A DNA stretch of 64,000 bases from Mesorhizobium sp. ORS 3324 (GTDB lineage Bacteria; Pseudomonadota; Alphaproteobacteria; Rhizobiales; Rhizobiaceae): the NCBI GenBank assembly GCA_000824825.2, contig LM655204.1, positions 94,999-158,998 of the forward strand, written 5' to 3'. The notes under the pieces were generated by a model. It had not been told where the DNA came from, searched no databases, and was given only the letters and a program-made list of their open reading frames with translations. The position numbers and the translations under genes are program-made. This document shows positions 53,644-62,996 of the stretch, in pieces (position 1 is the stretch's first letter; every line of letters starts with the position of its first letter).

Positions 53644-54849
53644 ATGAACAGAGCGATTCGACAGCCTGCCGACAGTCCCTGGGAGAGGGCGAAAATGGAA
53701 CAGATCGTGCGTGCCGACATTGCCGCTTTCGGAACGGGCCGAGCCGAGATGGCCAATGCGATGATCGAACAGAGCGGTATGCGCGTGCGGCCCGACCGCA
53801 ATCGCGGACGCTCGGCCGGCATCAACCCGTCCGGCCGGTTCGAGCCGGTCAGCCGGCATGTGTTCGACGATGGCTGGAACTCGCTGGAGGAGATGCCGCC
53901 CTTCAAGACCGAGGTGCAGGTCGAGAAGCCGCGCACCATCATCACCCGCAACGAATCGCCGGACATCTCCTTCGACCGCTCGATCAATCCCTATCGCGGC
54001 TGCGAGCATGGCTGCGTCTACTGCTTCGCCAGGCCGACGCATGCCTTCATGGGCCTGTCGCCGGGGCTCGATTTCGAATCCAAGCTGTTCGCCAAGCCGG
54101 ACGCGGCGCGCATGCTGGACAGGGAATTGTCGAAGCCCGGCTATCAGCCGCGCACCATCGCCATAGGCACCAACACCGATCCCTATCAGCCGATCGAGAA
54201 GCAGTACCGGATCATGCGCGAGATCCTGGAGGTGCTGGAGGCGCGCGGCCATCCGGTCGGCATCGTCACCAAATCGGCGCTGGTGACGCGCGACATCGAC
54301 ATTCTGTCACGCATGGCCGAACGCGGCCTTGCCAAGGTGGCGCTGTCGGTGACGACGCTCGACCGCATGCTGGCGCGCACCATGGAGCCGCGCGCCTCGA
54401 CGCCGACCAAGCGGCTGGAGGCGATAAGGCAGCTTTCGGATGCCGGCATCCCGGCTTCGGTCATGGTGGCGCCGATCATCCCCGGCCTCAACGACCCGGA
54501 ACTGGAGCGCATCCTCGATTCGGCGCGCGCCGCCGGCGCGCGGGAAGCCGGCTATGTCGTGCTGCGGCTGCCGCTCGAAGTGGCGCCGATCTTCAAGGAC
54601 TGGCTATTGCGGCACTATCCGGATCGCTACCGGCACGTGATGTCGCTGATCCGTTCGATGCGCGACGGCAAGGATTACGATTCGGAATGGGGCAAGCGCA
54701 TGAAAGGCGCCGGGCCCTATGCCTGGCAGATCGGTCGGCGCTTCGAGATCGCCGCCAAGCGGCTTGGGCTCAATGCCGCGCGGCGGCCACTCAGGACCGA
54801 TCAATTCGTCGCAGGCTCCGGTGTCGGCGAGCAGCTGATGCTGCTTTGA
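53644..54849 (+). CDS. PA0069-family radical SAM protein
   Basis: 401 residues. SPASM-less SplB-like radical SAM enzyme: the 4Fe-4S motif is in PYRGCEHGCVYCFARPTHAF (Cys-x3-Cys-x2-Cys, ~120), then GTNTDPYQPIEKQYRIMREI and VMVAPIIPGLNDPELERILD. ATG at 53644 gives the family N-terminus. Biological reaction unknown. Confidence 0.9.
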   Translation: MNRAIRQPADSPWERAKMEQIVRADIAAFGTGRAEMANAMIEQSGMRVRPDRNRGRSAGINPSGRFEPVSRHVFDDGWNSLEEMPPFKTEVQVEKPRTIITRNESPDISFDRSINPYRGCEHGCVYCFARPTHAFMGLSPGLDFESKLFAKPDAARMLDRELSKPGYQPRTIAIGTNTDPYQPIEKQYRIMREILEVLEARGHPVGIVTKSALVTRDIDILSRMAERGLAKVALSVTTLDRMLARTMEPRASTPTKRLEAIRQLSDAGIPASVMVAPIIPGLNDPELERILDSARAAGAREAGYVVLRLPLEVAPIFKDWLLRHYPDRYRHVMSLIRSMRDGKDYDSEWGKRMKGAGPYAWQIGRRFEIAAKRLGLNAARRPLRTDQFVAGSGVGEQLMLL

Positions 54850-54880
54850 TGACCGCACCGGCCGACGAGGCCGGCGCTAA

Positions 54881-54917
54881 GCAATTCCAGGAAAAGCGCT
54901 TTTCCTAAAATCGCTCA
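54881..54917. repeat. GCAATTCC palindromic repeat, short variant
   Basis: GCAATTCCAGGAAAAGCGCT continuing TTTCCTAAAATCGCTC, with the perfect hairpin AGGAAAAGCGCTTTTCCT. 32 bases after the radical SAM stop; may act as its terminator. Confidence 0.65.
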
Positions 54918-55033
54918 AGAATCCCGTCCGGCCCCTGTCCCGCGGCCGTGAGACGGTGCCCTCTCGGTCCGGCGCCCCACCCGACCCGGAGGGACTTGCG
55001 GAGAATCGGAGGCGATGCGAACCTCGCCGCACC

Positions 55034-55732
55034 ATGGCTCGCGCGCGTTCCGATTCTCCGCTTCTCTTTGAAATGGTTGAGAGGCCCGACTTCTCCATCG
55101 AGACGAAGGCGATAGCCGACGGGCTTTGGCCTGTCGCGGGCATGGATGAGGCGGGCCGGGGGCCGCTCGCCGGCCCGGTGGTGGCGGCGGCCGTGGTGCT
55201 CGACCCGGCCAACATTCCGGAAGGCCTCGACGATTCCAAGCGCCTCACGCATCTGCAGCGCGAGGCGCTGTTCCTGAAAATCCTCGGCTCGGCGCTCAGT
55301 ATCTCGATGGCGTCGATCAGCGCCGAAGGCATCGACAACAGCAATATTTTGAAAGCCAGCCTGGAAGCGATGCGTCGCGCCACCGCCGGCCTATCGCTGC
55401 AGCCGAAACTGGCTTTGGCCGACGGCCGAGACGTGCCGCCTGGGCTCACCTGCGAAGGCCGCGCGCTGATCAAGGGCGACCAGCGCTCGCAGTCGATCGC
55501 CGCCGCCTCGATCGTCGCCAAGGTGATGCGCGACCGCATGATGTGCGGCTGCGGCGGACATCACGAACATTACGGCTTCGAGGTGCATATGGGCTATGCG
55601 ACGGTCCGGCACCGGACCGCGATCGAGGCGCATGGCCCGGTGGCACGGCTGCACCGGGCGTCGTTCGCGCCGTTCCGGCTGGGTGGGGTGGAGGTGCTGG
55701 AAGAGGAAGAGAGCCTGATTGGGTTGGATTAA
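55034..55732 (+). CDS. rnhB: ribonuclease HII
   Basis: 232 residues. Removes ribonucleotides and RNA primers from DNA hybrids. Catalytic carboxylates: GMDEAGRGPLAGPVVAAAVV (DEAGRG), GLDDSKRLTHLQRE, ADGRDVP, and KGDQRSQSIAAASIVAKVMR with RDRMM. The C-terminal HYGFEVHMGYATVRH is the usual GYGTxxH loop with an Ala for Gly. ATG at 55034 chosen; 26 residues further upstream are possible. Confidence 0.95.
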   Translation: MARARSDSPLLFEMVERPDFSIETKAIADGLWPVAGMDEAGRGPLAGPVVAAAVVLDPANIPEGLDDSKRLTHLQREALFLKILGSALSISMASISAEGIDNSNILKASLEAMRRATAGLSLQPKLALADGRDVPPGLTCEGRALIKGDQRSQSIAAASIVAKVMRDRMMCGCGGHHEHYGFEVHMGYATVRHRTAIEAHGPVARLHRASFAPFRLGGVEVLEEEESLIGLD

Positions 55733-55734
55733 TC

Positions 55735-55900
55735 TCTCCCCTCGAGGGGAGATGGCCGGCAGGCAGAGGGGTCGTCGCGCGTGAAGCGCCAACCTCTTTG
55801 ATTTCGGCAGGACTTCCACGCCATATGACGTCGCAATGCCGAAGCGATCCCCTCTGTCGCCTTCGGCGACATCTCCCCCTTAAGCGCCATGGTACAGGCT
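55735..55900. repeat. REP-like inverted pair at the IS481 left side
   Basis: CTCTCCCCTCGAGGGGAGAT plus GGCCGGCAGGCAGAGGGGTC at ~55735-55773 and GATCCCCTCTGTCGCCTTCG plus GCGACATCTCCCCCTTAAG at ~55847-55885, the same class as at 33.4 kb. The IS begins just after the right arm. Confidence 0.65.
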
Positions 55901-55908
55901 GGGGAGAT

Positions 55909-57225
55909 GGTGGACAGGCGTTCGGAGACATCGTGGACACTTCCCGATCATGGAATCGGGAGGGACGGAATGCCGTTTTACGAGGTGTCCGCGATGGATC
56001 AGAGGCGAGAGTTCGTGGAGTTTGCCTCGCGAGAGGGGGCGAATGTGCGTGAACTTTGTCGACGGTTCGGGATCAGTCCGACGACCGGCTATAAGTGGCT
56101 CGAGCGATACCGGTCGGAAGGGCTGGCGGGACTGGTCGAACGATCGCGTCGCCCGCACTCGAGCCCGCAACGCACCGTTTCGGCAATTGAGGCAAGGGTG
56201 TTGCAGGTACGCGACGAGAGCAACGACGTCTGGGGCGGTCGCAAGATCAGACAGGCGATGAAGAGACACGGTGAGCTCGACATCCCGGCGGCGAGCACGA
56301 TCACCGCGATCCTGCGTCGTCATGATCGGCTGACGGAGGCGACAGCAGCGCAACATTCGGGACCATGGCAGCGCTTTGAGCGGGAGGCTCCCAACGAGCT
56401 GTGGCAGATGGACTTCAAGGTCACTTCGCCATCCATGGCGGGCGCTGCCATCCGCTCACCACGCTCGACGATCACTCGCGCTTCAACCTGGTGCTGTCCG
56501 CCTGCGGCGACGAGCAGCCGGACGGTACGCCGGGAGCTGGAGATTACCTTTCGCCGCTATGGCTTGCCGCTGGCGATGCTGATGGACGGCGGCCCGCCGT
56601 GGAGCGATCCCGGCGGCGAGCCCTACACCGGCTTCAGCGTCTGGCTGTTGCGGCTCGGCATCCGCGTGCTGCACGGTCGGCCGCGCCATCCGCAGACCCA
56701 AGGCAAGGAAGAACGCTTCCATCGCACGCTCAAGGCCGAGGTGATCAATGGGCGAAGCTTCGGCGATCTCGCCGAGTGCCAGCGAGCTTCGATCGATGGC
56801 GCCCGCTATAACTACGAACGACCACACGAAGCACTCGACATGGCCACGCCGGCCGAGCGTTACCGGCCGAGCCCGCGCGGCTTTCCCGACGTCCTGCCCG
56901 CGATCGAGTACGCATCGGGCGACCAGGTCCGCAAGGTCGACAGTGATGGCTTCATCAGCTTCAGGAACCGACCCTGGCGACTCGGCAAGGCATTCCGCGG
57001 CGAGCTGGTGGCGCTTCGCCCGACCGCCGACGATGGTGTCTTCAGCGTGCACTACTGCTCGCATTGGATTGCCACCCTGAACCTGCGCCAGGGCGAAAGT
57101 GGGACCTGTGGACTTGTGGACAACGCTGAGCGTTGCCCACAGGGTCCACAGACCAAACAACAAAAACAACCCGTCAGTTCGTGATGAACAAAAGTGTCCA
57201 CGATGTCCCCGAACACCCGTCCACC
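55909..57225. mobile_element. IS481-family insertion sequence
   Basis: Imperfect 34-base inverted repeats: left 55909-55942 (GGTGGACAGGCGTTCGGAGA, then CATCGTGGACACTT) and right 57192-57225 (complement starting GGTGGACGGGTGTTCGGGGA, then CATCGTGGACACTT), three mismatches. They bracket one transposase frame. Weaker matching extends a few bases outwards, so the true ends could be slightly farther. Lies between rnhB and atpF without harming either. No clear target duplication seen by eye. Confidence 0.85.
55970..57184 (+). pseudogene. IS481 transposase with two compensating frameshifts
   Basis: 404 codons from the ATG at 55970. N-terminal helix-turn-helix (RELCRRFGISPTTGYKWLER) and the DDE domain with NELWQMDFK (first Asp) and KEERFHRTLKAE (last Glu). 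Between about 56418 and 56519 the reading frame is wrong: the adjacent frame there reads GHFAIHGGRCHPLTTLDDHS and RFNLVLSACGDEQ, the true family sequence with the second catalytic Asp. A G lost at 56418-56421 and a C gained at 56518-56519 cancel, so the frame stays open while ~33 residues including that Asp are replaced. The protein should be inactive. Confidence 0.85.
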
Positions 57226-57271
57226 TTGTCTCCGGCACAAACAGCGCCACAAGGGGGGATTATCCGCGCCG

Positions 57272-57308
57272 CAAACAAAAAAGCCGCCGGGTCGCCCAGG
57301 CGGCTTTC
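57272..57308 (-). terminator. Rho-independent terminator of the F0 ATP synthase operon
   Basis: Minus strand AAAGCCGCC-TGGGCGACCC-GGCGGCTTT followed by TTTTGTTT, 25 bases after the atpF stop at 57333. Confidence 0.88.
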
Positions 57309-57332
57309 TTGATTCTGACATTGCGAAACGCG

Positions 57333-57824
57333 TCAGTTCAGCTTGGCCTTCACGTCCTGCAGCGCAGACTTGAACAGATCGGCGCTGGCCTTGGCGTCGA
57401 CCTTGGCGGCGAGCAGCGCGCGGGCGGCTTCGATGGCGATGTCGACGGCGCTGGCGCGTACTTCGCCGATCGCTTCGCGCTCGGCCTGGCTGATCTTCTG
57501 CTCGGCAAGTGCCGTGCGCCGGGCGACGTAGTCCTCGGTCTTCTTCTGCGCCTCGGAAGCAAGCAGCTCGGCCTCGCGCTTGGCGGCGGCGACGATGTCG
57601 GCAGCCTCCTTCTCGGCTTCCTTACGCTTCTGCTGGTATTGGCCAAGCAGCTGCTGGGCCTCCTCGCGCAAGCGGCGCGCTTCGTCCAGCTCGCTGCCGA
57701 TCTTGGCCGCGCGGGCATCGAGCGACTTGGCGAGCATTGCCGGCACCTTCAGGTAGATGACGACGCCGAGGAAGATGATCAGGGCGATTGCCGCCCAAAG
57801 CGTCGCGAGTGATGTGGCGTCCAT
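57333..57824 (-). CDS. atpF: F0 ATP synthase subunit b
   Basis: 163 residues: N-terminal membrane anchor (LATLWAAIALIIFLGVVIYL) and a long charged coiled coil (RRLREEAQQLLGQYQQKRKE). Part of the peripheral stalk with b'. GGAGG before the ATG; 10 bases after atpF'. Terminal gene of the operon. Confidence 0.95.
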   Translation of the reverse strand: MDATSLATLWAAIALIIFLGVVIYLKVPAMLAKSLDARAAKIGSELDEARRLREEAQQLLGQYQQKRKEAEKEAADIVAAAKREAELLASEAQKKTEDYVARRTALAEQKISQAEREAIGEVRASAVDIAIEAARALLAAKVDAKASADLFKSALQDVKAKLN

Positions 57825-57834
57825 AATGCCCTCC

Positions 57835-58416
57835 TCACCGGGTCGCGGATTTGACCGCGGCCGAAATCTCGGCCTTGTCGGTCTTGCCGCCGACGAGTGC
57901 TTCGACGATGGCCGACGTGGTGTCCTCGGCGATCGTGCCGACTTCCTTCATCGCCTTGGCCTTGATCGAGGCGATGCTCGCCTCGGCCTCGCCGAGCTTC
58001 TTCTCGAGTTCCGCCTCAAGCTTCTTGCGCGTGCTTTCGGCGTCGGCCTTGGCGGCCTCGCTCGCCTGCTGGCCGATCGCGTTGGCGCGTGCCTTGGCTT
58101 CCGCCAGCTCCTGCTCATAGGCGGCAACGGCGGCGTCGGCCTCGCCCTTCAGCCTTGCGGCATGGTCGAGGTCCTGGGTGATGCGGTCGTTGCGGACGTC
58201 AATGATATCGCCGATACGCGGCATCACAACCCGTTTCAGAAACAGGTAGAAAAGCGCGAAGGTGATGACGAGCCACAGGATCTGCGACGGGAAGGTCGCG
58301 GCATTGAACGGCGGGAACGTTTCATGCTCCTCGGCAGGCACGGTGGTGCCCGCATGCGTGTTGCCCTCGGCCGTGGCCGGCGCGGACTCTTGCGCAAAGG
58401 CAGATGTCACGAACAT
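57835..58416 (-). CDS. F0 ATP synthase subunit b'
   Basis: 193 residues. Membrane anchor at ~45-65 (SQILWLVITFALFYLFLKRV) after a 40-residue N-terminal extension, then coiled coil (LDHAARLKGEADAAVAAYEQ). Alphaproteobacteria and photosynthetic bacteria use a b/b' heterodimer. AGGGGA before the ATG. Confidence 0.95.
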   Translation of the reverse strand: MFVTSAFAQESAPATAEGNTHAGTTVPAEEHETFPPFNAATFPSQILWLVITFALFYLFLKRVVMPRIGDIIDVRNDRITQDLDHAARLKGEADAAVAAYEQELAEAKARANAIGQQASEAAKADAESTRKKLEAELEKKLGEAEASIASIKAKAMKEVGTIAEDTTSAIVEALVGGKTDKAEISAAVKSATR

Positions 58417-58477
58417 CTCATTCCCCTGTCCATACGGCGGGGCCGCACCATGCGGCCCCTTTCGTCAGCTCTTGCTC

Positions 58478-58702
58478 TTACTTGAAGACCAGGAGCAGCG
58501 CGATCAGGAGCGAGAAGATGCCCAGAGCTTCGGTCACGGCGAAACCGAAGATCAGGCGGCCGAACTGGCCGTCAGCAGCCGACGGGTTGCGGAGCGCGCC
58601 CGAGAGGTAGTTGCCGAAGATGTTGCCGAGGCCGATGCCCGCGCCGCCCATGCCAATGCAGGCGATACCAGCGCCGATAGCAGCTGCTGCAGTTGCGTCC
58701 AT
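58478..58702 (-). CDS. atpE: F0 ATP synthase subunit c
   Basis: 74-residue proteolipid with two membrane helices; the proton-binding carboxylate is the Glu in FGFAVTEALGIFSLLIALLL. Gly-rich first helix (AAAIGAGIACIGMGGAGIGL). AGGAG before the ATG. Confidence 0.97.
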   Translation of the reverse strand: MDATAAAAIGAGIACIGMGGAGIGLGNIFGNYLSGALRNPSAADGQFGRLIFGFAVTEALGIFSLLIALLLVFK

Positions 58703-58781
58703 TTCAAAACTCCTGTGGTTTCCGTAGTCGTTGCGGTTGGTACGTTTGGCAAGCTGGCGCCGGGGCGCCGGAGAAAATCGA

Positions 58782-59540
58782 TCAGTGGCTCGGGTGCAGG
58801 GCGTCGTTCAGATACATGCAGGTCAGCACCGCGAAGACGTAGGCCTGCAGGAAGGCGACCAGCATCTCGAGCGCGGAGAGCGCTACCGCCATAGCAAGCG
58901 GCAGGACCGATCCGGCGATGCCGACTGCGCCCAGCGCGCTAAGGCTGACGACGAAGCCCGAAAACACTTTCAGCGTGATGTGGCCGGCCAGCATGTTGGC
59001 GAAAAGACGAACAGAGAGGCTGACGGGACGCGAGACGAAGGAGACGACTTCGATGGCTACCACCAGCGGCAAGAGGTAGCCAGGCACGCCGTGGGGCACG
59101 AACAGCTTGAGGAAGCCGAAGCCGTGCTTGGCAAAGCCGTAGACGATGACGGTGCCGATCACCAGCGCGGCCAACGTGAAGGTGACGATGATGTGGCTGG
59201 TGACGGTGAAGAAGTAGGGGAACAGACCAATGAGATTGGCGACCAGCACGAACATGAACAGCGAGAACACCAGCGGGAAGAACTGCATCCCCTGCTTGCC
59301 CGCCGCATCACGCAGCATGTTGCCGACGAATTCGTAGGCCATTTCCGACACCGACTGCAGGCGGCCCGGGATGAGGGCGCGGCTGGCGGTGCTCATGTAA
59401 AGGAACGCCGAAGCGACGACGATCGTCACGACCATGAACAGAGCGGAATTGGTGAAAGAGACGTCGTAGCCGCCAATATGCAGCGGAATGATCGGATGGA
59501 TCTGGAACTGGTGGATCGGATCGACCTTGTCAGCAGCCAC
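58782..59540 (-). CDS. atpB: F0 ATP synthase subunit a
   Basis: 252 residues from a GTG at 59540. Proton-channel subunit; the essential Arg lies in SRPVSLSVRLFANMLAGHIT, with HPIIPLHIGGYDVSFTNSAL at the start and YVFAVLTCMYLNDALHPSH at the end. Confidence 0.97.
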   Translation of the reverse strand: MAADKVDPIHQFQIHPIIPLHIGGYDVSFTNSALFMVVTIVVASAFLYMSTASRALIPGRLQSVSEMAYEFVGNMLRDAAGKQGMQFFPLVFSLFMFVLVANLIGLFPYFFTVTSHIIVTFTLAALVIGTVIVYGFAKHGFGFLKLFVPHGVPGYLLPLVVAIEVVSFVSRPVSLSVRLFANMLAGHITLKVFSGFVVSLSALGAVGIAGSVLPLAMAVALSALEMLVAFLQAYVFAVLTCMYLNDALHPSH

Positions 59541-59605
59541 TTTTAATCCCCGTCAAAGCCGCAACCGGCTTCTTAAGTTCGTTTCGCGCCTTGCGGCGCC
59601 TCACT

Positions 59606-59998
59606 TCATTCCTTCGGCTCGCGCGGCTTGCCGCCCTGGCCGAATTCCGGTGCAAGTCCCGCCGAACGCAGGACATTGAGTATGCCGGCGCCAAAGCCCA
59701 GCAGCAGCCCGGCGATCAGACCCCATGGCGCGGTTCCCGCCACGCGGTCGATGATCCAGCCCAAGCCGACACCAACCACCACTCCGGCGATGAACTCGCT
59801 GGACAGCTTCAGTGCCTGACCGTAACCGGTCGCAGCTTTCGCTTCGTCTTTCCCCTCGAGCCGGTCCGTGCGTCTTGATGCAAGCGATGCTTCAAGCTCG
59901 CGCCGGCGGCGCTCAAGTTCGTCGTCGCGGATGGCGGCATCACGCTGTTTGCCGCGGCCGGTTTCTCCGGTTCCGTCTGGCCCGTTTTTGTTGGCCAT
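59606..59998 (-). CDS. atpI: AtpZ/AtpI-type F0F1 assembly protein
   Basis: 130 residues: charged N-terminus (RDDELERRRRELEASLASRR) and two membrane helices (EFIAGVVVGVGLGWIIDRVA; PWGLIAGLLLGFGAGILNVL). First gene of the F0 operon. ATG at 59998 follows AGGGGGG; a start ten codons earlier is less likely. Confidence 0.9.
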   Translation of the reverse strand: MANKNGPDGTGETGRGKQRDAAIRDDELERRRRELEASLASRRTDRLEGKDEAKAATGYGQALKLSSEFIAGVVVGVGLGWIIDRVAGTAPWGLIAGLLLGFGAGILNVLRSAGLAPEFGQGGKPREPKE

Positions 59999-60265
59999 CG
60001 CAACCCCCCTGCCCGGGCAGACCGTCACCGTCCGTCCGCTTCAAAAGTCGCCGGCAACATAGTTAGAGGGTCCGCGCCCGTCAAGCCACGGGCCGAACTT
60101 CGAAGTGGCGTATTTTTACGTTTAAAATCAACAGTTTATTCAGGTGCGACATCGTGCCCGTCACACCCGCGCGGGGACTCGGCGCGAATCCGCGCGGCAA
60201 GCCGCGCCGATCGGTGTGCGCCGAGGGGCGCGGAGAACCTGGCCGGAGGGCTCGCTTTAGACGGC

Positions 60266-61447
60266 TCAGCTCCAGCCGCCGCCATAGGTGCGATAGAAGA
60301 TATGCAGGCCGATCCTGGTCATGCGCTGCATGGCACGCGCCCAGCCCGGATGAACGTAGTTGGCATAGTAGTGGGTCGAGGATCCGACCTCAGGGATGAA
60401 GATCCTGCCGGCCGTCACCGCCATGGCGACATCCTGGGCGGTCTTGTAGGCGACCGGGTCGTCGATGCGCTTCTTCCTGCCGTCGCAGGCGAAGGAAAAC
60501 TGGCAGCGGTTGAACCAGTTGTCGTTCTGGTAGACGACGCCGCAGATCGTCTTCGGATAGGCCGGGTTGCGGACTCGGTTGAGGATCACCTGCGCCACGG
60601 CGGCCTGGCCGCGCACCGGCTCGCTGCGAGCCTCGAAATAGATGCCCTTGGCGAGGCATTCCTGCTCCGGCTTGGAGAAGACGGCCGCCGGCAGCGGGGT
60701 CTGGATCCACGAGTGATCGCCCTTGCCCATCGGCGGGATGAAGCGGCCATCGTTCGGATCGTCCTGCAGGAGCGCCTCGAAGGGCGAGGCCTTGGCGTAA
60801 TCGGGCGCCGACTGGGCATAGGCGGTGGCGAGAATGTCGGGTTTGTCGTTGTTGACGAGGGCAGCGAGAGCGGCCGGCACGCCGGGATCGGGCTGCTTAT
60901 CCTGGCGGATGTGGAAGGCCTGGGCGATCTGCACTTCCTTGCCCTTGATGCCGGGCTTGGCGAAGGTGAGCTTCAGGCCGCTGTCCATGGCGGGGCGGAG
61001 CAGCGAGGAAGTGCGTTCGAAGATCGAGCCGGCGCTGAAATTCTTCGGCGGCGCCACCGGCGAGACCTGGACGAGGCGGCCCTTCTTGTCGGCGCGCACG
61101 ACGCGGTCCTCATCGGGCGTCGCGCCGGCGGCATTGCCCTTGCCGCGGAACGCCACGGCGCCGACACCAGGCAGCTTCACGCCGGAGCCGGAGATCGAGC
61201 CGGTGGCGGCGGAATCGACGAACGGCATCTCGGCGGCGTGCACCGAGCCGGCGACGGATCTTTCGACATAGGCGTTCCAGCGGGCGCTGGGTGACTCAAG
61301 CCCGGAAACGAGGCTCGCCATGTCCTGGTAGGCGACGACCGAGGGGAACCCGACCCAGATGCCGAGCCCAAGGACCAGAGGAGAAAGGAAGGAACGTTTT
61401 TTCGCAACGGCGGCGGCGACGAGCCGCATTGAAACGCGTCGATGCAC
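60266..61447 (-). CDS. SleB-type cell wall hydrolase
   Basis: 393 residues from the GTG at 61447, which has GGAGAG 4 bases upstream; ATG at 61429 is an alternative. N-terminal membrane anchor or uncleaved signal (LSPLVLGLGIWVGFPSVVAY), a ~220-residue variable linker, then the hydrolase_2 domain: CLAKGIYFEARSEPVRGQAA (catalytic Glu), QVILNRVRNPAYPKTICGVV, NRCQFSFACDG. Likely cleaves peptidoglycan in the periplasm. Confidence 0.88.
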   Translation of the reverse strand: MHRRVSMRLVAAAVAKKRSFLSPLVLGLGIWVGFPSVVAYQDMASLVSGLESPSARWNAYVERSVAGSVHAAEMPFVDSAATGSISGSGVKLPGVGAVAFRGKGNAAGATPDEDRVVRADKKGRLVQVSPVAPPKNFSAGSIFERTSSLLRPAMDSGLKLTFAKPGIKGKEVQIAQAFHIRQDKQPDPGVPAALAALVNNDKPDILATAYAQSAPDYAKASPFEALLQDDPNDGRFIPPMGKGDHSWIQTPLPAAVFSKPEQECLAKGIYFEARSEPVRGQAAVAQVILNRVRNPAYPKTICGVVYQNDNWFNRCQFSFACDGRKKRIDDPVAYKTAQDVAMAVTAGRIFIPEVGSSTHYYANYVHPGWARAMQRMTRIGLHIFYRTYGGGWS

Positions 61448-61601
61448 GGAACTCTCCAGAAACGCTACTGACCCCGGAGAGCCACAATGAAGCATTAACC
61501 TTGATGGGCGGTTAACGACATCGATCGTGTTTTTTTCATGTTGAAGGCAAGCCGGCTTCCCGCTCCTGTGGAAAGCCGGCCTAGAATCAGGCGTTGGTGA
61601 A

Positions 61602-62879
61602 TCAAGTTGGGCGCAGGAAGATCGGCCATGCGGTCGCCGCGCAGATCGCTGCTGCCAGCCATACGCCCGGCCATGCGAAGAGAAGCAGGAGCCACGGAAT
61701 GGCGATCGGCACTACGCAAAAGCCGACGAAGACGAGGGTGTTGGCAAGGCTGAGCGCCGTGCCGACATGGCCGGCCCCGGCAAGCGTCGCTAGCTCGGTA
61801 TAGGCGACGCCGTGCCAGGCCGAGACGGAGATGCCGGCCACAACCACCATGACGGGCAGGAGCAACGTCAGCGCCGGCTGCGCCGCCGCCGCGATGACCA
61901 GCAGCCAGAGCACCAGGAAAGCCAAAGCGCTCAGCGCGCTGCAGAGCCTCAGGAACGGCCGGCGGTTGCCGTGGCGGTCGGTAAAGCGCCCGCTCCAGAC
62001 GCGCATCACCATGGCGCCCGTCTGCACGGCGGCAAGGCTGGCGCTGGTCGCCCATGTGCCCGTGCCGGCGAAGTCGTGCAGAAAGACGCTAGCAAAAGTG
62101 AGCACCGCCACCTGCGGGAAGCAGAGCAGCCCGATGGCCGTCGAGATGCGCCAGACCTCGATGTTGCGCAGCGGCGCCGGACCGCTGGCCGCCGCGGTGG
62201 CGTGGGCGCCGCCTTGCATCGGCGGCTCGTGCAGCCAGCGCCAGGCAAAGAAGGCCGAAAGCGCGGATGAAGCCGCCAGCAGGCCGAAGACAGCGGCGAA
62301 GCCGAGGGCCAGGGCAAGCGACGGCAGGACGAGCGCGCCGAGCCCACCGCCGAGCGGCACCGCCGTCTGCCTGATACTCATGGCAAAGCCGCGCTCGCCT
62401 TCGCCGAACCAGCCCATGATGGCGCGGCCGCTGGAGCCGTTGACGCTGCCGCCGAGCAGGCCGGCAACGAAGAGGCTTGCCGAAAGCAGCACGACGCCGG
62501 GAATGGCTGTTTTCGTTGGCACGACGAGCATGGCCATGACGAAAAGCCATGCCGCCGTCGCGCCGAGTCCGGTGAGAAGCACGCGGCGGTCGCCCCAGCG
62601 GTCGGTGAGCACGCCCCAGGGCAGCTCGCTGAGCGCCACGCCGAGGCCGAGAAGGCCGAGCGCCAGGCCGAGCTCCGCATTGCCGAGATGATAGCCTTGG
62701 CGCATCACCACCGCGGTAGCCGGAATGCCGGAGAAGGTGGCGGAAAAGCCGGCATTGGCGGCGACCCCGATGCCCAGCACCTTCCAGCGATGGTTGGGTC
62801 CGAAGGTGCGGCCTGCCGAGGCGGCGGCGATTCTGCTCGCAGGAGGCTGGCAGTCGTTGCGGGTGATGATGGCTGACAT
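61602..62879 (-). CDS. MFS transporter
   Basis: 425 residues, 12 predicted membrane helices. The MFS motif A is in SELPWGVLTDRWGDRRVLLT (~88) and again, weaker, in WSGRFTDRHGNRRPFLRLC (~270). Start at 62879; longer leader is shadow. Substrate unknown. Divergent from the LysR gene, which probably controls it. Confidence 0.88.
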   Translation of the reverse strand: MSAIITRNDCQPPASRIAAASAGRTFGPNHRWKVLGIGVAANAGFSATFSGIPATAVVMRQGYHLGNAELGLALGLLGLGVALSELPWGVLTDRWGDRRVLLTGLGATAAWLFVMAMLVVPTKTAIPGVVLLSASLFVAGLLGGSVNGSSGRAIMGWFGEGERGFAMSIRQTAVPLGGGLGALVLPSLALALGFAAVFGLLAASSALSAFFAWRWLHEPPMQGGAHATAAASGPAPLRNIEVWRISTAIGLLCFPQVAVLTFASVFLHDFAGTGTWATSASLAAVQTGAMVMRVWSGRFTDRHGNRRPFLRLCSALSALAFLVLWLLVIAAAAQPALTLLLPVMVVVAGISVSAWHGVAYTELATLAGAGHVGTALSLANTLVFVGFCVVPIAIPWLLLLFAWPGVWLAAAICAATAWPIFLRPT

Positions 62880-62964
62880 GATTCCATTCCCGTGACGGCC
62901 GGTCGGGCCGGCCTTGACGGGACGGATGTAGCGCCATAGCTTCATTCATAAAATCAGGAAGTTT

Positions 62965-62972
62965 TTGATCAA
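62965..62972. promoter_or_regulatory. candidate LysR operator core
   Basis: The 8-base palindrome TTGATCAA lies in an AT-rich stretch between divergent MFS and LysR starts. LysR sites often have such centres; assignment is inferred. Confidence 0.25.
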
Positions 62973-62996
62973 TAATCCTAAAAAGTAGGACGATTG

